Shown: positions 46,601 through 54,838 of the stretch, piece after piece | Position numbering within the stretch: the stretch's first letter is position 1 | Layout of the letters: the number at the start of each line of letters is the position of its first letter | Assembly: GCA_007244375.1 (NCBI GenBank) | Contig: SCVW01000025.1 | Span: forward strand, 62,001 to 126,000 | Length of the DNA: 64,000 nucleotides | Reading direction: 5' to 3' | Origin: Smithella sp. | Lineage (GTDB): Bacteria; Desulfobacterota; Syntrophia; Syntrophales; Smithellaceae | The notes under the pieces: model-generated | Told to the model about the DNA's origin: nothing | Database searches by the model: none | What the model saw: the letters and a program-made list of their open reading frames with translations, nothing else | Program-made: the position numbers and the translations under genes

Positions 46601-48001
46601 ATGGCCATTATGAATGAAAAAAGAATCGAACATGATTTTTTAGGATCGTTAGAAATTTCTGAAAATGTTTACTGGGGAATTCACACCCAGAGAGCCATTA
46701 ACAATTTTCAGATCAGCGATACAAAAGTTAACTGTTTGTTGATTCGCGGACTGGCGATGGTTAAAAAAGCATCCTGCCTGGCTAATGCTGAAAACGGTTA
46801 TCTTTCAGAAGCCAAAGCAAGCGCTATTGCCGCCGCCTGTGAAGAAATAATTGCCGGAGAACTTGCCGATCAATTTCCAGTTGACGCTCTTCAAGGAGGC
46901 GCGGGAACATCGACTAACATGAATCTCAATGAAGTAATCGCCAACCGCGCCATAGAAATACTCGGCGGACGTAAAGGCGATTATACAATTATTCATCCTC
47001 TGGAAGATGTGAATCTGCATCAATCAACGAATGATGTTTACCCAACGGCCATTAAAATTGCCGGAATTATCGCTTTGCGGCAACTTGCACAAGTCGTCGC
47101 ACATCTGCAAGGCGCATTTCAGGAAAAAGAAAAGGTCTTCAGCGAAATAGTTAAGATAGGACGAACAGAGCTGCAGGAAGCAGTTCCCGTTACATTGGGC
47201 GCCGAGTTTTCCGCTTTTGCCGAAGCCTTTACACGAGATCGCTGGCGCACATTCAAATGCGAGGAACGTTTACGTGTGGTCAATCTCGGCGGCACAGCTG
47301 TCGGTACCGGCCTCACTGCACCGCGAAATTATATCTTTTTAGTTATTGAAAAATTAAGGGAAGTAACCGGTCTTGGCCTTTCCCGTGGGGAAAATATTAT
47401 GGGAGAAACGGCCAACGCTGATGCTTACGTCGAGGTCTCCGGCATTCTCAAGGCTCATGCCGTCAACCTGATTAAAATTTCCAACGATCTGCGTCTGATG
47501 AATCTTCTCGGAGAAATAAAACTCCCGCAATTACAGGCCGGATCCTCCATCATGCCCGGCAAAGTAAATCCTGTTTTGGCGGAAGCAGCCATTCAAGCCG
47601 GCATGAAGGTCATTGCCAATGACGGTATCATAACCGAAGCCGTTACCCGTGGTACACTCCAAATTAATGAATTTCTGCCGCTCCTGGCGCAGGCGCTGCT
47701 GGAATCCCTGGCTTTGTTAATTAACATTGACACGCTTTTGGTAAAATATATAAAAGGCATCGTAGCCGACGAAAAAATATGTGCGCAATATTTCGACCAC
47801 AGTCCGATGATTATCACAGCTCTTCTTCCCTCAATAGGTTATGAAAAGGCAACTCAACTAATTATCGAGTTTTCTACAGGCAAAGAAAAGAATATGCGTT
47901 TATTTTTAGAACAGAAACTGGGCAAGAAGACAGTGGATAAATATTTATCTCCGTGTCAATTAACATCCCTGGGCTATAAAGACAATGGACAACACACCTA
48001 A
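46601..48001 (+). CDS. Aspartase/fumarase-superfamily lyase, hydrogenase-operon type
   Basis: A 466-residue ammonia-lyase-like protein. The superfamily signature GSSIMPGKVNPV near residue 315 holds the mobile catalytic Ser; TSTNMNLNEV near 105 and HQSTNDVYPT near 145 bind substrate carboxylates. It most resembles aspartate ammonia-lyase (aspartate to fumarate and ammonia). Its 3' end overlaps hydF by 17 bases; AspA-like genes recur in hydEFG operons, and ammonia or an amino-acid product may serve synthesis of the dithiomethylamine bridge. That role is inference. ATG 46610 is an alternative start. Confidence 0.82.
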   Translation: MAIMNEKRIEHDFLGSLEISENVYWGIHTQRAINNFQISDTKVNCLLIRGLAMVKKASCLANAENGYLSEAKASAIAAACEEIIAGELADQFPVDALQGGAGTSTNMNLNEVIANRAIEILGGRKGDYTIIHPLEDVNLHQSTNDVYPTAIKIAGIIALRQLAQVVAHLQGAFQEKEKVFSEIVKIGRTELQEAVPVTLGAEFSAFAEAFTRDRWRTFKCEERLRVVNLGGTAVGTGLTAPRNYIFLVIEKLREVTGLGLSRGENIMGETANADAYVEVSGILKAHAVNLIKISNDLRLMNLLGEIKLPQLQAGSSIMPGKVNPVLAEAAIQAGMKVIANDGIITEAVTRGTLQINEFLPLLAQALLESLALLINIDTLLVKYIKGIVADEKICAQYFDHSPMIITALLPSIGYEKATQLIIEFSTGKEKNMRLFLEQKLGKKTVDKYLSPCQLTSLGYKDNGQHT

Positions 48002-49238
48002 AGGAAACCGGCTGCACATTGCACTAATGGGACGTACCAATGTCGGCAAATCCAGTTTGCTCAATTTAATCCTTGGTCAGGACATTGCCATCACCTCACC
48101 TGTAGCCGGAACAACAACCGATATTGTGGAAAAGGCTATGGAGCTCTTGCCGTTGGGTCCTGTTTTATTTCTGGACACGGCCGGGCTGGACGATATTTCG
48201 GAACTTTCAGATGCAAGACTTAAGAAAACAGTTAAAATTTTTGACCGTGCTGATGTTATCATTCTGGTAATTGAACCCGATATCTGGACAGAATACGAAG
48301 ATACCGTTCTGGCCAAATCATACGAACGTAAAATACCCATCTTGATTGTTGTCAATAAAATTGATTTACGTCAGCCTTCCCCTGCCTGGTTAAAAATGAT
48401 TACCGAAAAAACGGGACAGGTTTTTACGCTTTCCTGCAGTGATGAAAAACAACGCAAGATTTATCTTGACGCACTAAAGCAGCAATTACTGGAAAAAGCA
48501 CCGGCCGATTTTATCGGCACACCATCGCTGATTGGCGATCTTCTACCACCTGGAGGTTTGGCTGTTTTAGTTGTGCCCATCGATTTGCAGGCGCCTAAAG
48601 GACGATTAATTCTGCCTCAGGTACAGACCATCCGTGATACGCTTGATAATGACGCTACGGCACTTGTAGTCAAAGAAAGAGAACTCGCCGCTGCACTAGT
48701 CAATCTGAAAAATCCACCGGCGATCGTGGTAACTGATTCTCAGGCCATTCTCAAAGTCACAGCTGATGTTCCTGAAAATATTCCTGTCACAACATTCTCC
48801 ATATTATTTGCCAGACAAAAATCGGATCTGGCGGTCATGGCCGCAGGCGCGGCAGCAATAGATATATTGCAACCCGGTGACCGCGTATTAATCGCAGAAG
48901 CCTGTTCTCATCACGCACTGGAAGACGATATCGGCCGGGTAAAAATCCCCCGCTGGCTTCGCCAATATATCGGAGGAGACTTACAAATCGATGTTTCCTC
49001 CGGACGGGATTATCCAGATGACTTAAAAAAATATAAATTGATAATGCACTGCGGTGCCTGCATGATTAACCGCCGGGAAATGCTCAACCGCTTGCGCAAA
49101 GCTAAGGAAGCAGGCGTCCCTATCACCAATTACGGCATAGCGATTTCTTTTTTGCAGGGAGTCATCCGCAGAAGCCTTGCACCCTTCCCTTCCGCACTGG
49201 AAGTTTTCGAAAAACGAACGAAGGATAGAAGCAGATAG
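47985..49238 (+). CDS. hydF: [FeFe]-hydrogenase maturation GTPase HydF
   Basis: A scaffold protein of 417 residues that carries the diiron subcluster to apo-HydA. N-terminal GTPase domain: GRTNVGKSS near residue 15, DTAGLDD near 65, NKID near 122. Dimerisation domain in the middle. C-terminal cluster domain with the HydF ligand set EACSHHALEDD near 304 and HCGACMINR near 351. Start is inside the aspartase-like gene, implying translational coupling. Confidence 0.95.
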   Translation: MDNTPKGNRLHIALMGRTNVGKSSLLNLILGQDIAITSPVAGTTTDIVEKAMELLPLGPVLFLDTAGLDDISELSDARLKKTVKIFDRADVIILVIEPDIWTEYEDTVLAKSYERKIPILIVVNKIDLRQPSPAWLKMITEKTGQVFTLSCSDEKQRKIYLDALKQQLLEKAPADFIGTPSLIGDLLPPGGLAVLVVPIDLQAPKGRLILPQVQTIRDTLDNDATALVVKERELAAALVNLKNPPAIVVTDSQAILKVTADVPENIPVTTFSILFARQKSDLAVMAAGAAAIDILQPGDRVLIAEACSHHALEDDIGRVKIPRWLRQYIGGDLQIDVSSGRDYPDDLKKYKLIMHCGACMINRREMLNRLRKAKEAGVPITNYGIAISFLQGVIRRSLAPFPSALEVFEKRTKDRSR

Positions 49239-49383
49239 ATTATTAATTGTGGATTTCACCCTTCAACGACATAATACTCCATCACTGAACTGTCACCGCT
49301 ATGGTCTCTTCTCTTCATTTTCACCTTTAATATCAATAGTATACATTCAAATAAACTTTGTGAAAAAAATATCATAAAAAGTC

Positions 49384-49430
49384 TTGATTTTTTTTATTTT
49401 TTATACATAATTGGTCTAATGGTAGTACCA
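49384..49430 (+). promoter_or_regulatory. Promoter and candidate FadR-type operator of the GntR-family gene
   Basis: TTGATT (49384-49389) and CATAAT (49406-49411), 16 bases apart, are followed by TGGTAGTACCA (49420-49430), a perfect palindrome of the TGGTnnnACCA type bound by FCD-subfamily GntR regulators. A wider ATTGGT/ACCAAT pair surrounds it (49410-49432). The placement just after the -10 fits autorepression. Confidence 0.6.
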
Positions 49431-49498
49431 ATATGCTATATACACTTTCAAATAAATTACGCGGATTTCTTGAACTAGAATCGCACGAGGAAATGCCC

Positions 49499-50206
49499 AT
49501 GGAAAATAAACTAACCCCTGTTGAAAAAATGAAAGCTCCTGAACAAATCGTCGAAATACTGCTGAAATACATATTGCAGGGCGGTGTTAATCCCGGTGAT
49601 AAATTGCCTGCCGAGAGAACCTTGGCTTCGCAACTTAATGTGACCAGAGCAACTTTACGTGAGGCTTTAAAGAAACTTGAGCAGTTGAAATTGATTGTCA
49701 TACATCAGGGTAAGGGAATTATCGTTGAAGATTTTCATAACGCTTCTTTGGATCTGATATTCTCATTACTTGTAATAAACGGTGAAATCGATTTCAAAAT
49801 TCTGGAAAATATTTTTGAAGCCCGCGAACTTTTTGGAACCGATGTGGCAAAACTTGCGGCAAGGCGCGCTAAAAAGAAAGATATCGAACAAATGAAAATA
49901 CTTATGGAAGAGCTGCTGACTACAACCGATCCTGTAAAAATACACCTTTTGGATTTTGAATTTTTTCGGCAGCTCGCTATGGCCAGCAAAAATATCGTTT
50001 ATATACTGCTGATGAATACTATCAAAACAATTTATGACAAACATTTAGATCTATTTCTGCCGCCATCTACAAATTTTAATACATCCTTACAACAGGAAAT
50101 ATTAAATGCTGTCATAAACGGGGACGAGGAAAAAGCAGCACAAAGTGCCAGAAAATTTATGCAAAGAGGACTGTCGTTACTTAAATCTCTCAATTCTGAT
50201 GCATGA
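49499..50206 (+). CDS. GntR-family regulator, FadR/FCD subfamily
   Basis: About 235 residues: an N-terminal winged helix-turn-helix (GDKLPAERTLASQLNVTRATLREALKKLEQ, about 35-65) and a C-terminal FCD ligand domain of helices with candidate metal residues (FEARELFG near 110, DFEFFRQLA near 150). It lies 89 bases before the fused glycyl-radical gene and likely controls it and itself. FCD members respond to carboxylic acids, so an organic acid substrate or product is plausible. ATG 49499 has GAGG eight bases upstream; the frame is open to 49433. Confidence 0.85.
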   Translation: MENKLTPVEKMKAPEQIVEILLKYILQGGVNPGDKLPAERTLASQLNVTRATLREALKKLEQLKLIVIHQGKGIIVEDFHNASLDLIFSLLVINGEIDFKILENIFEARELFGTDVAKLAARRAKKKDIEQMKILMEELLTTTDPVKIHLLDFEFFRQLAMASKNIVYILLMNTIKTIYDKHLDLFLPPSTNFNTSLQQEILNAVINGDEEKAAQSARKFMQRGLSLLKSLNSDA

Positions 50207-50295
50207 AAGATTGAATATTCGGAAAACCGGAACACATCTGGTTTTCAGTTATTATGAGAATTGAAAAAATAAATATATATGCGGAGGAGTAAAAA

Positions 50296-53200
50296 ATGCA
50301 AGCAGCCACAAATCTCAAAGATTATCAGACCGAGTCCCAGGAAAAAATGAAAGTACTGAAAATACAGCGAACCTGTGTTCACGACGGACCCGGTATCCGC
50401 ACAACAATTTTTTTCCCAGGATGCGGGCTGAGATGCCTCTGGTGCCAGAATCCGGAAGCACTATTCTTCCGGCCTGAGTTCGCCGATGACGGCGATTACT
50501 CGATTCCCGGCATTGTCGAACTCGTTTCCAGAGACAAAGATTATTACTGCAAAACAAACGGCGGCGTAACGCTCTCCGGCGGTGATCCACTACTGCAGGA
50601 CGCGGATAGTTTGATACCTTTGCTTGAAGCATTTAGAAAAGAAAAAATACATATCGCTGTTGAAACGTCATTGCACGTTCCGTGGGCAAATGTTGAAAAA
50701 TTGGCACCCTATGTGAATCTTTTCCTTGCCGACCTTAAGGTAGTCGGTGATGACAACCTCCACAAAAAACTAACCAAGCAAAGCAGCAATCTGATTCATG
50801 AGAATATTAAAAAGCTGATTGCCTTAAATGCCAATGTCAATTTCCGCATGGCGATTATACCCGGTTACAACGATGCGGAAGAAAATATCAAAGCCGCAGC
50901 AGAGTTTCTAAAATCCGTTAATCACAATTCTATAGAACTACTCAAATACCATAACATGTATGAAGACAAGGCCAGACGTTTGGGTTTGATTACCGAATCA
51001 CTGAATATCACCATTGAGCAGAGCCTAAATGCAGTTAAGAAAGCCGCTGAACTTTTCAAAACACTCGGCATCAAGGCATCCTGCTACGATTTGGATGCAA
51101 AAAGACATAAGGCTGTCTTTACGCAACGTGTACATGATATACAAAACGACATCAGGGCAAGCGGCAGAGCCCTCTGCTTTGAAGTTTCCAGGCTAAAGAC
51201 GGATTACTACAAAAGAAACGGTTTTAAGAAACCTAATCCCATTCACAGAGCAGAACGTCTGGACTATGTATTAAAGAATAAGAGTGTTATCATCTATCCT
51301 CAAGAACTGCTTGTCGGTAATTTCACGGCCAAGAGATGTGCAGGCCAGATATGGGAAGAACACTACGGCGCCCTCTTCGCCTCAATCCTCCATCAAATCC
51401 ATCGCCAAAAACCTGTTCCTTTCCAGTGCACATGGAAGGAAAGGATTAACTTCTTTTATAGAACTCTTCCGTTCTGGCTGGGACACTGCCTCCTTTTGAA
51501 GGTGGCCAATTCCATCCCGAAGTTTATGCTTACCATCGCCCGTGCCTCGGAAAATGCATACGGATTCAATAATAACGTAGCCGCCATTGCGCATTTCACA
51601 ATGAACTACGACCGCATTCTGGCTCTGGGAACCACGGGGATCATCAAAGAGATCGAGGCCGCGCGCAAAGGGAAACCGGAAAGCAGCCAGGCCTTCTACG
51701 AAGGCGCCATTATTGGGCTGAAGGCTGTGGAAGCCTTTGCGCAACGTTATGCCGACAAGCTCTCCAACCTGGCCAAGGAAGAAAAAGACTTGCAGCGCCG
51801 CAAGGAGTTGGAAGAGATGGCCGCCATCTGCGCTTATGTGCCTAAGAACCCTGCCCGTACCTACCATGAGGCACTCCAGAGCATGCTTTTCTTCCAGATC
51901 GCCGTCTGCACCGAGTCATACGAAAACGCCATCTCTCACGGCCGCCTCGATCAGGTAGTCTATCCCTTCTACAAGAGAGATAAGGAAGCCGGCATCATCG
52001 ATTACGATAAGGCGAAAGAACTGCTTGCCCTCTTCATCCTAAAGATGGACGAAGTCATCCTCGTCAACGACGGCGACACCTACCTCCGTATCGGCAGGCT
52101 CTTCGAGACTATGTCCGTGGACCAGGCGATTACGGCCGGCGGCGTCGGAAGAGACGGCAAGGACGCCACCAACGACTGTACGTACATGTTGCTCGATATC
52201 TGCGAACTTCAGCCTTACGCCTGTAATATGACGGCGAGGATTCATAAGGACAGCCCTCAGGAATATCTGGACAGGCTGGCCGAGGTGTACATCAACGGCG
52301 CTCCCATGCCGGCCCTGTACAATGACGACATCTATCTCCCGAGCTTGGCCAAACATTATCCCGACATCCCCGCGGAACATGCGAGGAATTACGCCGTCAT
52401 CGGATGCGTCGAGCCGAATGTCAGCGATGACCACTTCGGCAACACCGACTGCGCCAACGTGAACGTTGTCATGCCCTTTCTACAGGCATTGAGAGGCGAG
52501 GAAAGCGATTTGTGGAATGTCGGCCTCGCCGATCAGATGGAAAAGATGACTACTAAGTTCTTCGAGTATAATTGTCGGAGGGATAATAAGCCCTCCAAAT
52601 ACATCCTTGCGAAGTATTTGAACGCCAGGAACAGGTTCAAGAAGAAGAGAACTCCCGCACCGAAACCGCCTGCGAATATGGATGAGTTGCTCTTGCGTTA
52701 TCAGGCGCGTCTGAATTTCCTGACCAACTCGGTTCTGGCCGATCACCATGATATCGAAAAGGTCATCGCCGAGCACTTCACGACGCCTCTTTCCTCGACG
52801 CTCTTTCCGAATTGCATCGACAGCGGAAAGGATGTGTGTCAGGGTGGTGCAAAGGTGAACAGCAGCGGCATTCAGGCGGTAGGAATCACCGATGTCGCGG
52901 ATTCATTATTCGCGATTGATGAGGTGGTATTTAAGAAAAAGCTGTATCCTATCCTTGATGTCATCAATGCCATCGACAACAACTTCGAGGGTGCCCGCAA
53001 TCAGGAGATCAGGAAGGCGCTGCTCGCAATTCCGAAATTCGGTCATGACGGCTCCAGAGAGGCTTCCGCCTGGGTCAACAAAACCTTGGATATATGGTGC
53101 AAGGCATTGAAGTCGGTGAAGAACTGTCCCCGTAACGGCATTTACACCGCCGGCTATTACGCCCTGAATGTCAACGATGTTTACGGGCATAAGACTCCCG

Positions 53201-53604
53201 CCCTGCCCTCGGGAAGATTGGCCGGTGTTTCTCTTGCCAACAGTGTCACGCCACATTACGGTATGGAAACGACGGATTTGCTATCGTCCTTGAATGCCGT
53301 CTCAGAGGCTGATTTCGTCAACTATGCCCCCAACGGTACCTCAGTTACATTCACCGTTGATTCGGCTTTATTTCAGGGTCAGGAAGGAGTCAGAAACCTA
53401 GCGGGCATCTTCAGCACCTTCTTCAAGAAAGGCGGCATGCAGTTCCAGCCGAACGTTATCGACAAGCAGATCCTGCTCGATGCCTACGACCATCCGGAAA
53501 AATACCCGCATCTCCTGGTCCGTGTTGCCGGCTATTGCTCATACTTTAATGATCTTTCTGATGATTTGAAAAAGATTATTATTAACAGAACTTGTTATTC
53601 TTAG
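50296..53604 (+). CDS. Natural fusion: glycyl-radical-enzyme activase + glycyl-radical enzyme (eliminase-type)
   Basis: 1102 residues. Residues 15-270 are a radical-SAM activase: RTCVHDGPGIRTT, cluster motif CGLRCLWC (Cys43, Cys47, Cys50), GGVTLSGGDPLLQ and DLKVV, but without the extra ferredoxin-like cluster insert of most non-PFL activases. From about 285 on it is a full glycyl-radical enzyme: CFEVSRLKTDYYK, ELLVGNF, SHGRLDQ, GCVEP with active-site Cys704 and Glu706, and RVAGYCSYF with the radical Gly1079. GCVEP places it with dehydratase/C-N/C-S lyases (glycerol, choline, hydroxyproline, isethionate enzymes), not pyruvate formate-lyase. The substrate is unknown. Ribosome site GGAGGAG precedes ATG 50296. 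The enzyme part is much more GC-rich than its flanks. Confidence 0.9.
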   Translation: MQAATNLKDYQTESQEKMKVLKIQRTCVHDGPGIRTTIFFPGCGLRCLWCQNPEALFFRPEFADDGDYSIPGIVELVSRDKDYYCKTNGGVTLSGGDPLLQDADSLIPLLEAFRKEKIHIAVETSLHVPWANVEKLAPYVNLFLADLKVVGDDNLHKKLTKQSSNLIHENIKKLIALNANVNFRMAIIPGYNDAEENIKAAAEFLKSVNHNSIELLKYHNMYEDKARRLGLITESLNITIEQSLNAVKKAAELFKTLGIKASCYDLDAKRHKAVFTQRVHDIQNDIRASGRALCFEVSRLKTDYYKRNGFKKPNPIHRAERLDYVLKNKSVIIYPQELLVGNFTAKRCAGQIWEEHYGALFASILHQIHRQKPVPFQCTWKERINFFYRTLPFWLGHCLLLKVANSIPKFMLTIARASENAYGFNNNVAAIAHFTMNYDRILALGTTGIIKEIEAARKGKPESSQAFYEGAIIGLKAVEAFAQRYADKLSNLAKEEKDLQRRKELEEMAAICAYVPKNPARTYHEALQSMLFFQIAVCTESYENAISHGRLDQVVYPFYKRDKEAGIIDYDKAKELLALFILKMDEVILVNDGDTYLRIGRLFETMSVDQAITAGGVGRDGKDATNDCTYMLLDICELQPYACNMTARIHKDSPQEYLDRLAEVYINGAPMPALYNDDIYLPSLAKHYPDIPAEHARNYAVIGCVEPNVSDDHFGNTDCANVNVVMPFLQALRGEESDLWNVGLADQMEKMTTKFFEYNCRRDNKPSKYILAKYLNARNRFKKKRTPAPKPPANMDELLLRYQARLNFLTNSVLADHHDIEKVIAEHFTTPLSSTLFPNCIDSGKDVCQGGAKVNSSGIQAVGITDVADSLFAIDEVVFKKKLYPILDVINAIDNNFEGARNQEIRKALLAIPKFGHDGSREASAWVNKTLDIWCKALKSVKNCPRNGIYTAGYYALNVNDVYGHKTPALPSGRLAGVSLANSVTPHYGMETTDLLSSLNAVSEADFVNYAPNGTSVTFTVDSALFQGQEGVRNLAGIFSTFFKKGGMQFQPNVIDKQILLDAYDHPEKYPHLLVRVAGYCSYFNDLSDDLKKIIINRTCYS

Positions 53605-53669
53605 AAAAAGGGGCGGGATTATATAATAATTATTAAAGATGAACCGGAAAAATATTTAAAGGAGGATTT

Positions 53670-54335
53670 ATGAAAAAATCGTTATTATTTTCCATCATTT
53701 TAATTTTGTTTGCTGTATTGGCCTATGGAGCAGAACCACAGAAAGTAAATTTCAACATCGATAAAGCGAAGTTGGAATCGGGCACCCTTCAGGTCTTTGA
53801 GGAAAATTATGTAGTAGAGGGCAAGGGGCAGAAAAAGCGCGCTGTCGGGGTCATTCTGATCAATGCACCACCTGAAAAAGTTTGGAATGTTCTGGAAAAC
53901 TGGGACGTTATGGGGGAATTCGTTCCAGGTCTGTCTTACTATAAAACAGTTCACGTAATTAAACCCATCGGAAAAGATGATATTGGAGAAACTCTTATTG
54001 AAGGAAAACTCAGTTTTCCACCTATCAGATATACCCTTGATGTTACATTTGATAAAGCCAACTTAAGGCAGGATTGGCGTATGGTCACGGAAAAAGAAAT
54101 TGCATCTTACAATGCAAAACAGGAAGTTTTGGAAAATAACAGCTCAATGATCAAAAGCATAGAAGGATATGAATATCTTGAACCATATAACAACGGATCA
54201 CAAACAGTTTATACATACGCGCCTATTATTGAAACATTTGGTGCCGTACCCGATTTCATCGATAGGGCATTAACAAAAAATACGCTTTCCGGATATGTAA
54301 AATCCGTAAAGAAGCGCGTTGAATCCGGAAAGTAA
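53670..54335 (+). CDS. Secreted START/SRPBCC-like lipid- or ligand-binding protein
   Basis: 221 residues with a clear Sec signal peptide (cleavage after AYG or nearby, residue 20-21). The rest resembles the START-like SRPBCC fold (INAPPEKVWNVLENWDVMGEFVPG near residue 70 is the usual first helix). It probably binds a hydrophobic ligand in the periplasm. AAAGGAGG precedes the ATG. It lies 65 bases after the fused glycyl-radical gene on the same strand, so may belong to the same unit, though its link with that reaction is unknown. Confidence 0.7.
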   Translation: MKKSLLFSIILILFAVLAYGAEPQKVNFNIDKAKLESGTLQVFEENYVVEGKGQKKRAVGVILINAPPEKVWNVLENWDVMGEFVPGLSYYKTVHVIKPIGKDDIGETLIEGKLSFPPIRYTLDVTFDKANLRQDWRMVTEKEIASYNAKQEVLENNSSMIKSIEGYEYLEPYNNGSQTVYTYAPIIETFGAVPDFIDRALTKNTLSGYVKSVKKRVESGK

Positions 54336-54390
54336 TAAGTGTCGCCGCTTTGGTAGAAAAAGAAATTACTCGTTTATACTATAAAGAATA

Positions 54391-54420
54391 TTGACAAAAT
54401 CATATAAACAAAGATATGGA
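54391..54420 (+). promoter_or_regulatory. Possible promoter of the hyd regulator-hydG-hydE unit
   Basis: TTGACA (54391-54396) and TATGGA (54415-54420) with an 18-base spacer. Transcription would begin near 54427, giving a leader of about 135 bases with a long hairpin at 54510-54552. Confidence 0.45.
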
Positions 54421-54509
54421 ATAAGCGAGAAAAATTATTATTGCCTGAAAGGGAGGAATATTCTGATCTTGAGGGAAGTTTGAAGTCTTTTTTAAATATT
54501 AATGTTTTT

Positions 54510-54552
54510 AATACAAAAGGTTTGATTCTTCCCGGATCAAACCTTTTGTATT
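54510..54552 (+). promoter_or_regulatory. 17-bp perfect hairpin directly before the hyd regulator gene
   Basis: 54510-54526 and 54536-54552 are perfect inverted copies (AATACAAAAGGTTTGAT and its complement) around a 9-base loop. The T-rich right arm makes it terminator-like in both directions, yet it ends two bases before the ribosome site GGAGG of the next gene (ATG 54565). It could be a terminator of the upstream gene or a regulatory attenuator. Confidence 0.7.
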
Positions 54553-54564
54553 ATGGAGGTATAA

Positions 54565-54813
54565 ATGGATAAACGCATTGGAACTGTAACAATTATCATT
54601 ACCGACAGAACCAGTCAGGCTCAGAAAGTAAACCGGATTCTTTGCGACTGCGGAGAGATAATCATCGGACGCATGGGATTGCCTTACGCGCCCGGCAATT
54701 TGCACATTATCGCGCTTATCGTTCATGCCACTAATGATGAAATCGGCGCGTTGACGGGAAAACTCGGTGCACTACCCGGCGTTTCTGTCAAATCCTCCCT
54801 GACAAAAATTTAA
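54565..54813 (+). CDS. Iron-only hydrogenase system regulator (TM1266-type, ACT-like fold)
   Basis: A small 82-residue protein of the TM1266 family: RIGTVTIIITDR start, GMGL-like GRMGLPYAPGNLHIIALIVHATNDEIGALTGKLGALPGVSVKS. The family has a ferredoxin-like/ACT fold and nearly always accompanies hydE/hydG; a regulatory role is assumed by annotation rather than proven. GGAGG precedes the ATG and hydG follows after 25 bases. Confidence 0.88.
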   Translation: MDKRIGTVTIIITDRTSQAQKVNRILCDCGEIIIGRMGLPYAPGNLHIIALIVHATNDEIGALTGKLGALPGVSVKSSLTKI

Positions 54814-54838
54814 CCAACGTTAAAGGATAAGTTATATA

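Noticed and set aside
52039-52434. 131-codon minus-strand frame inside the fused glycyl-radical gene
   Set aside because: High-GC DNA gives long chance frames on the opposite strand; no motif is seen.
54427-54570. Open frame through the hyd leader (LPEREEYSDLEGS...) as a leader peptide
   Set aside because: The start is a weak TTG without ribosome site and the composition gives no attenuation-type codon run.
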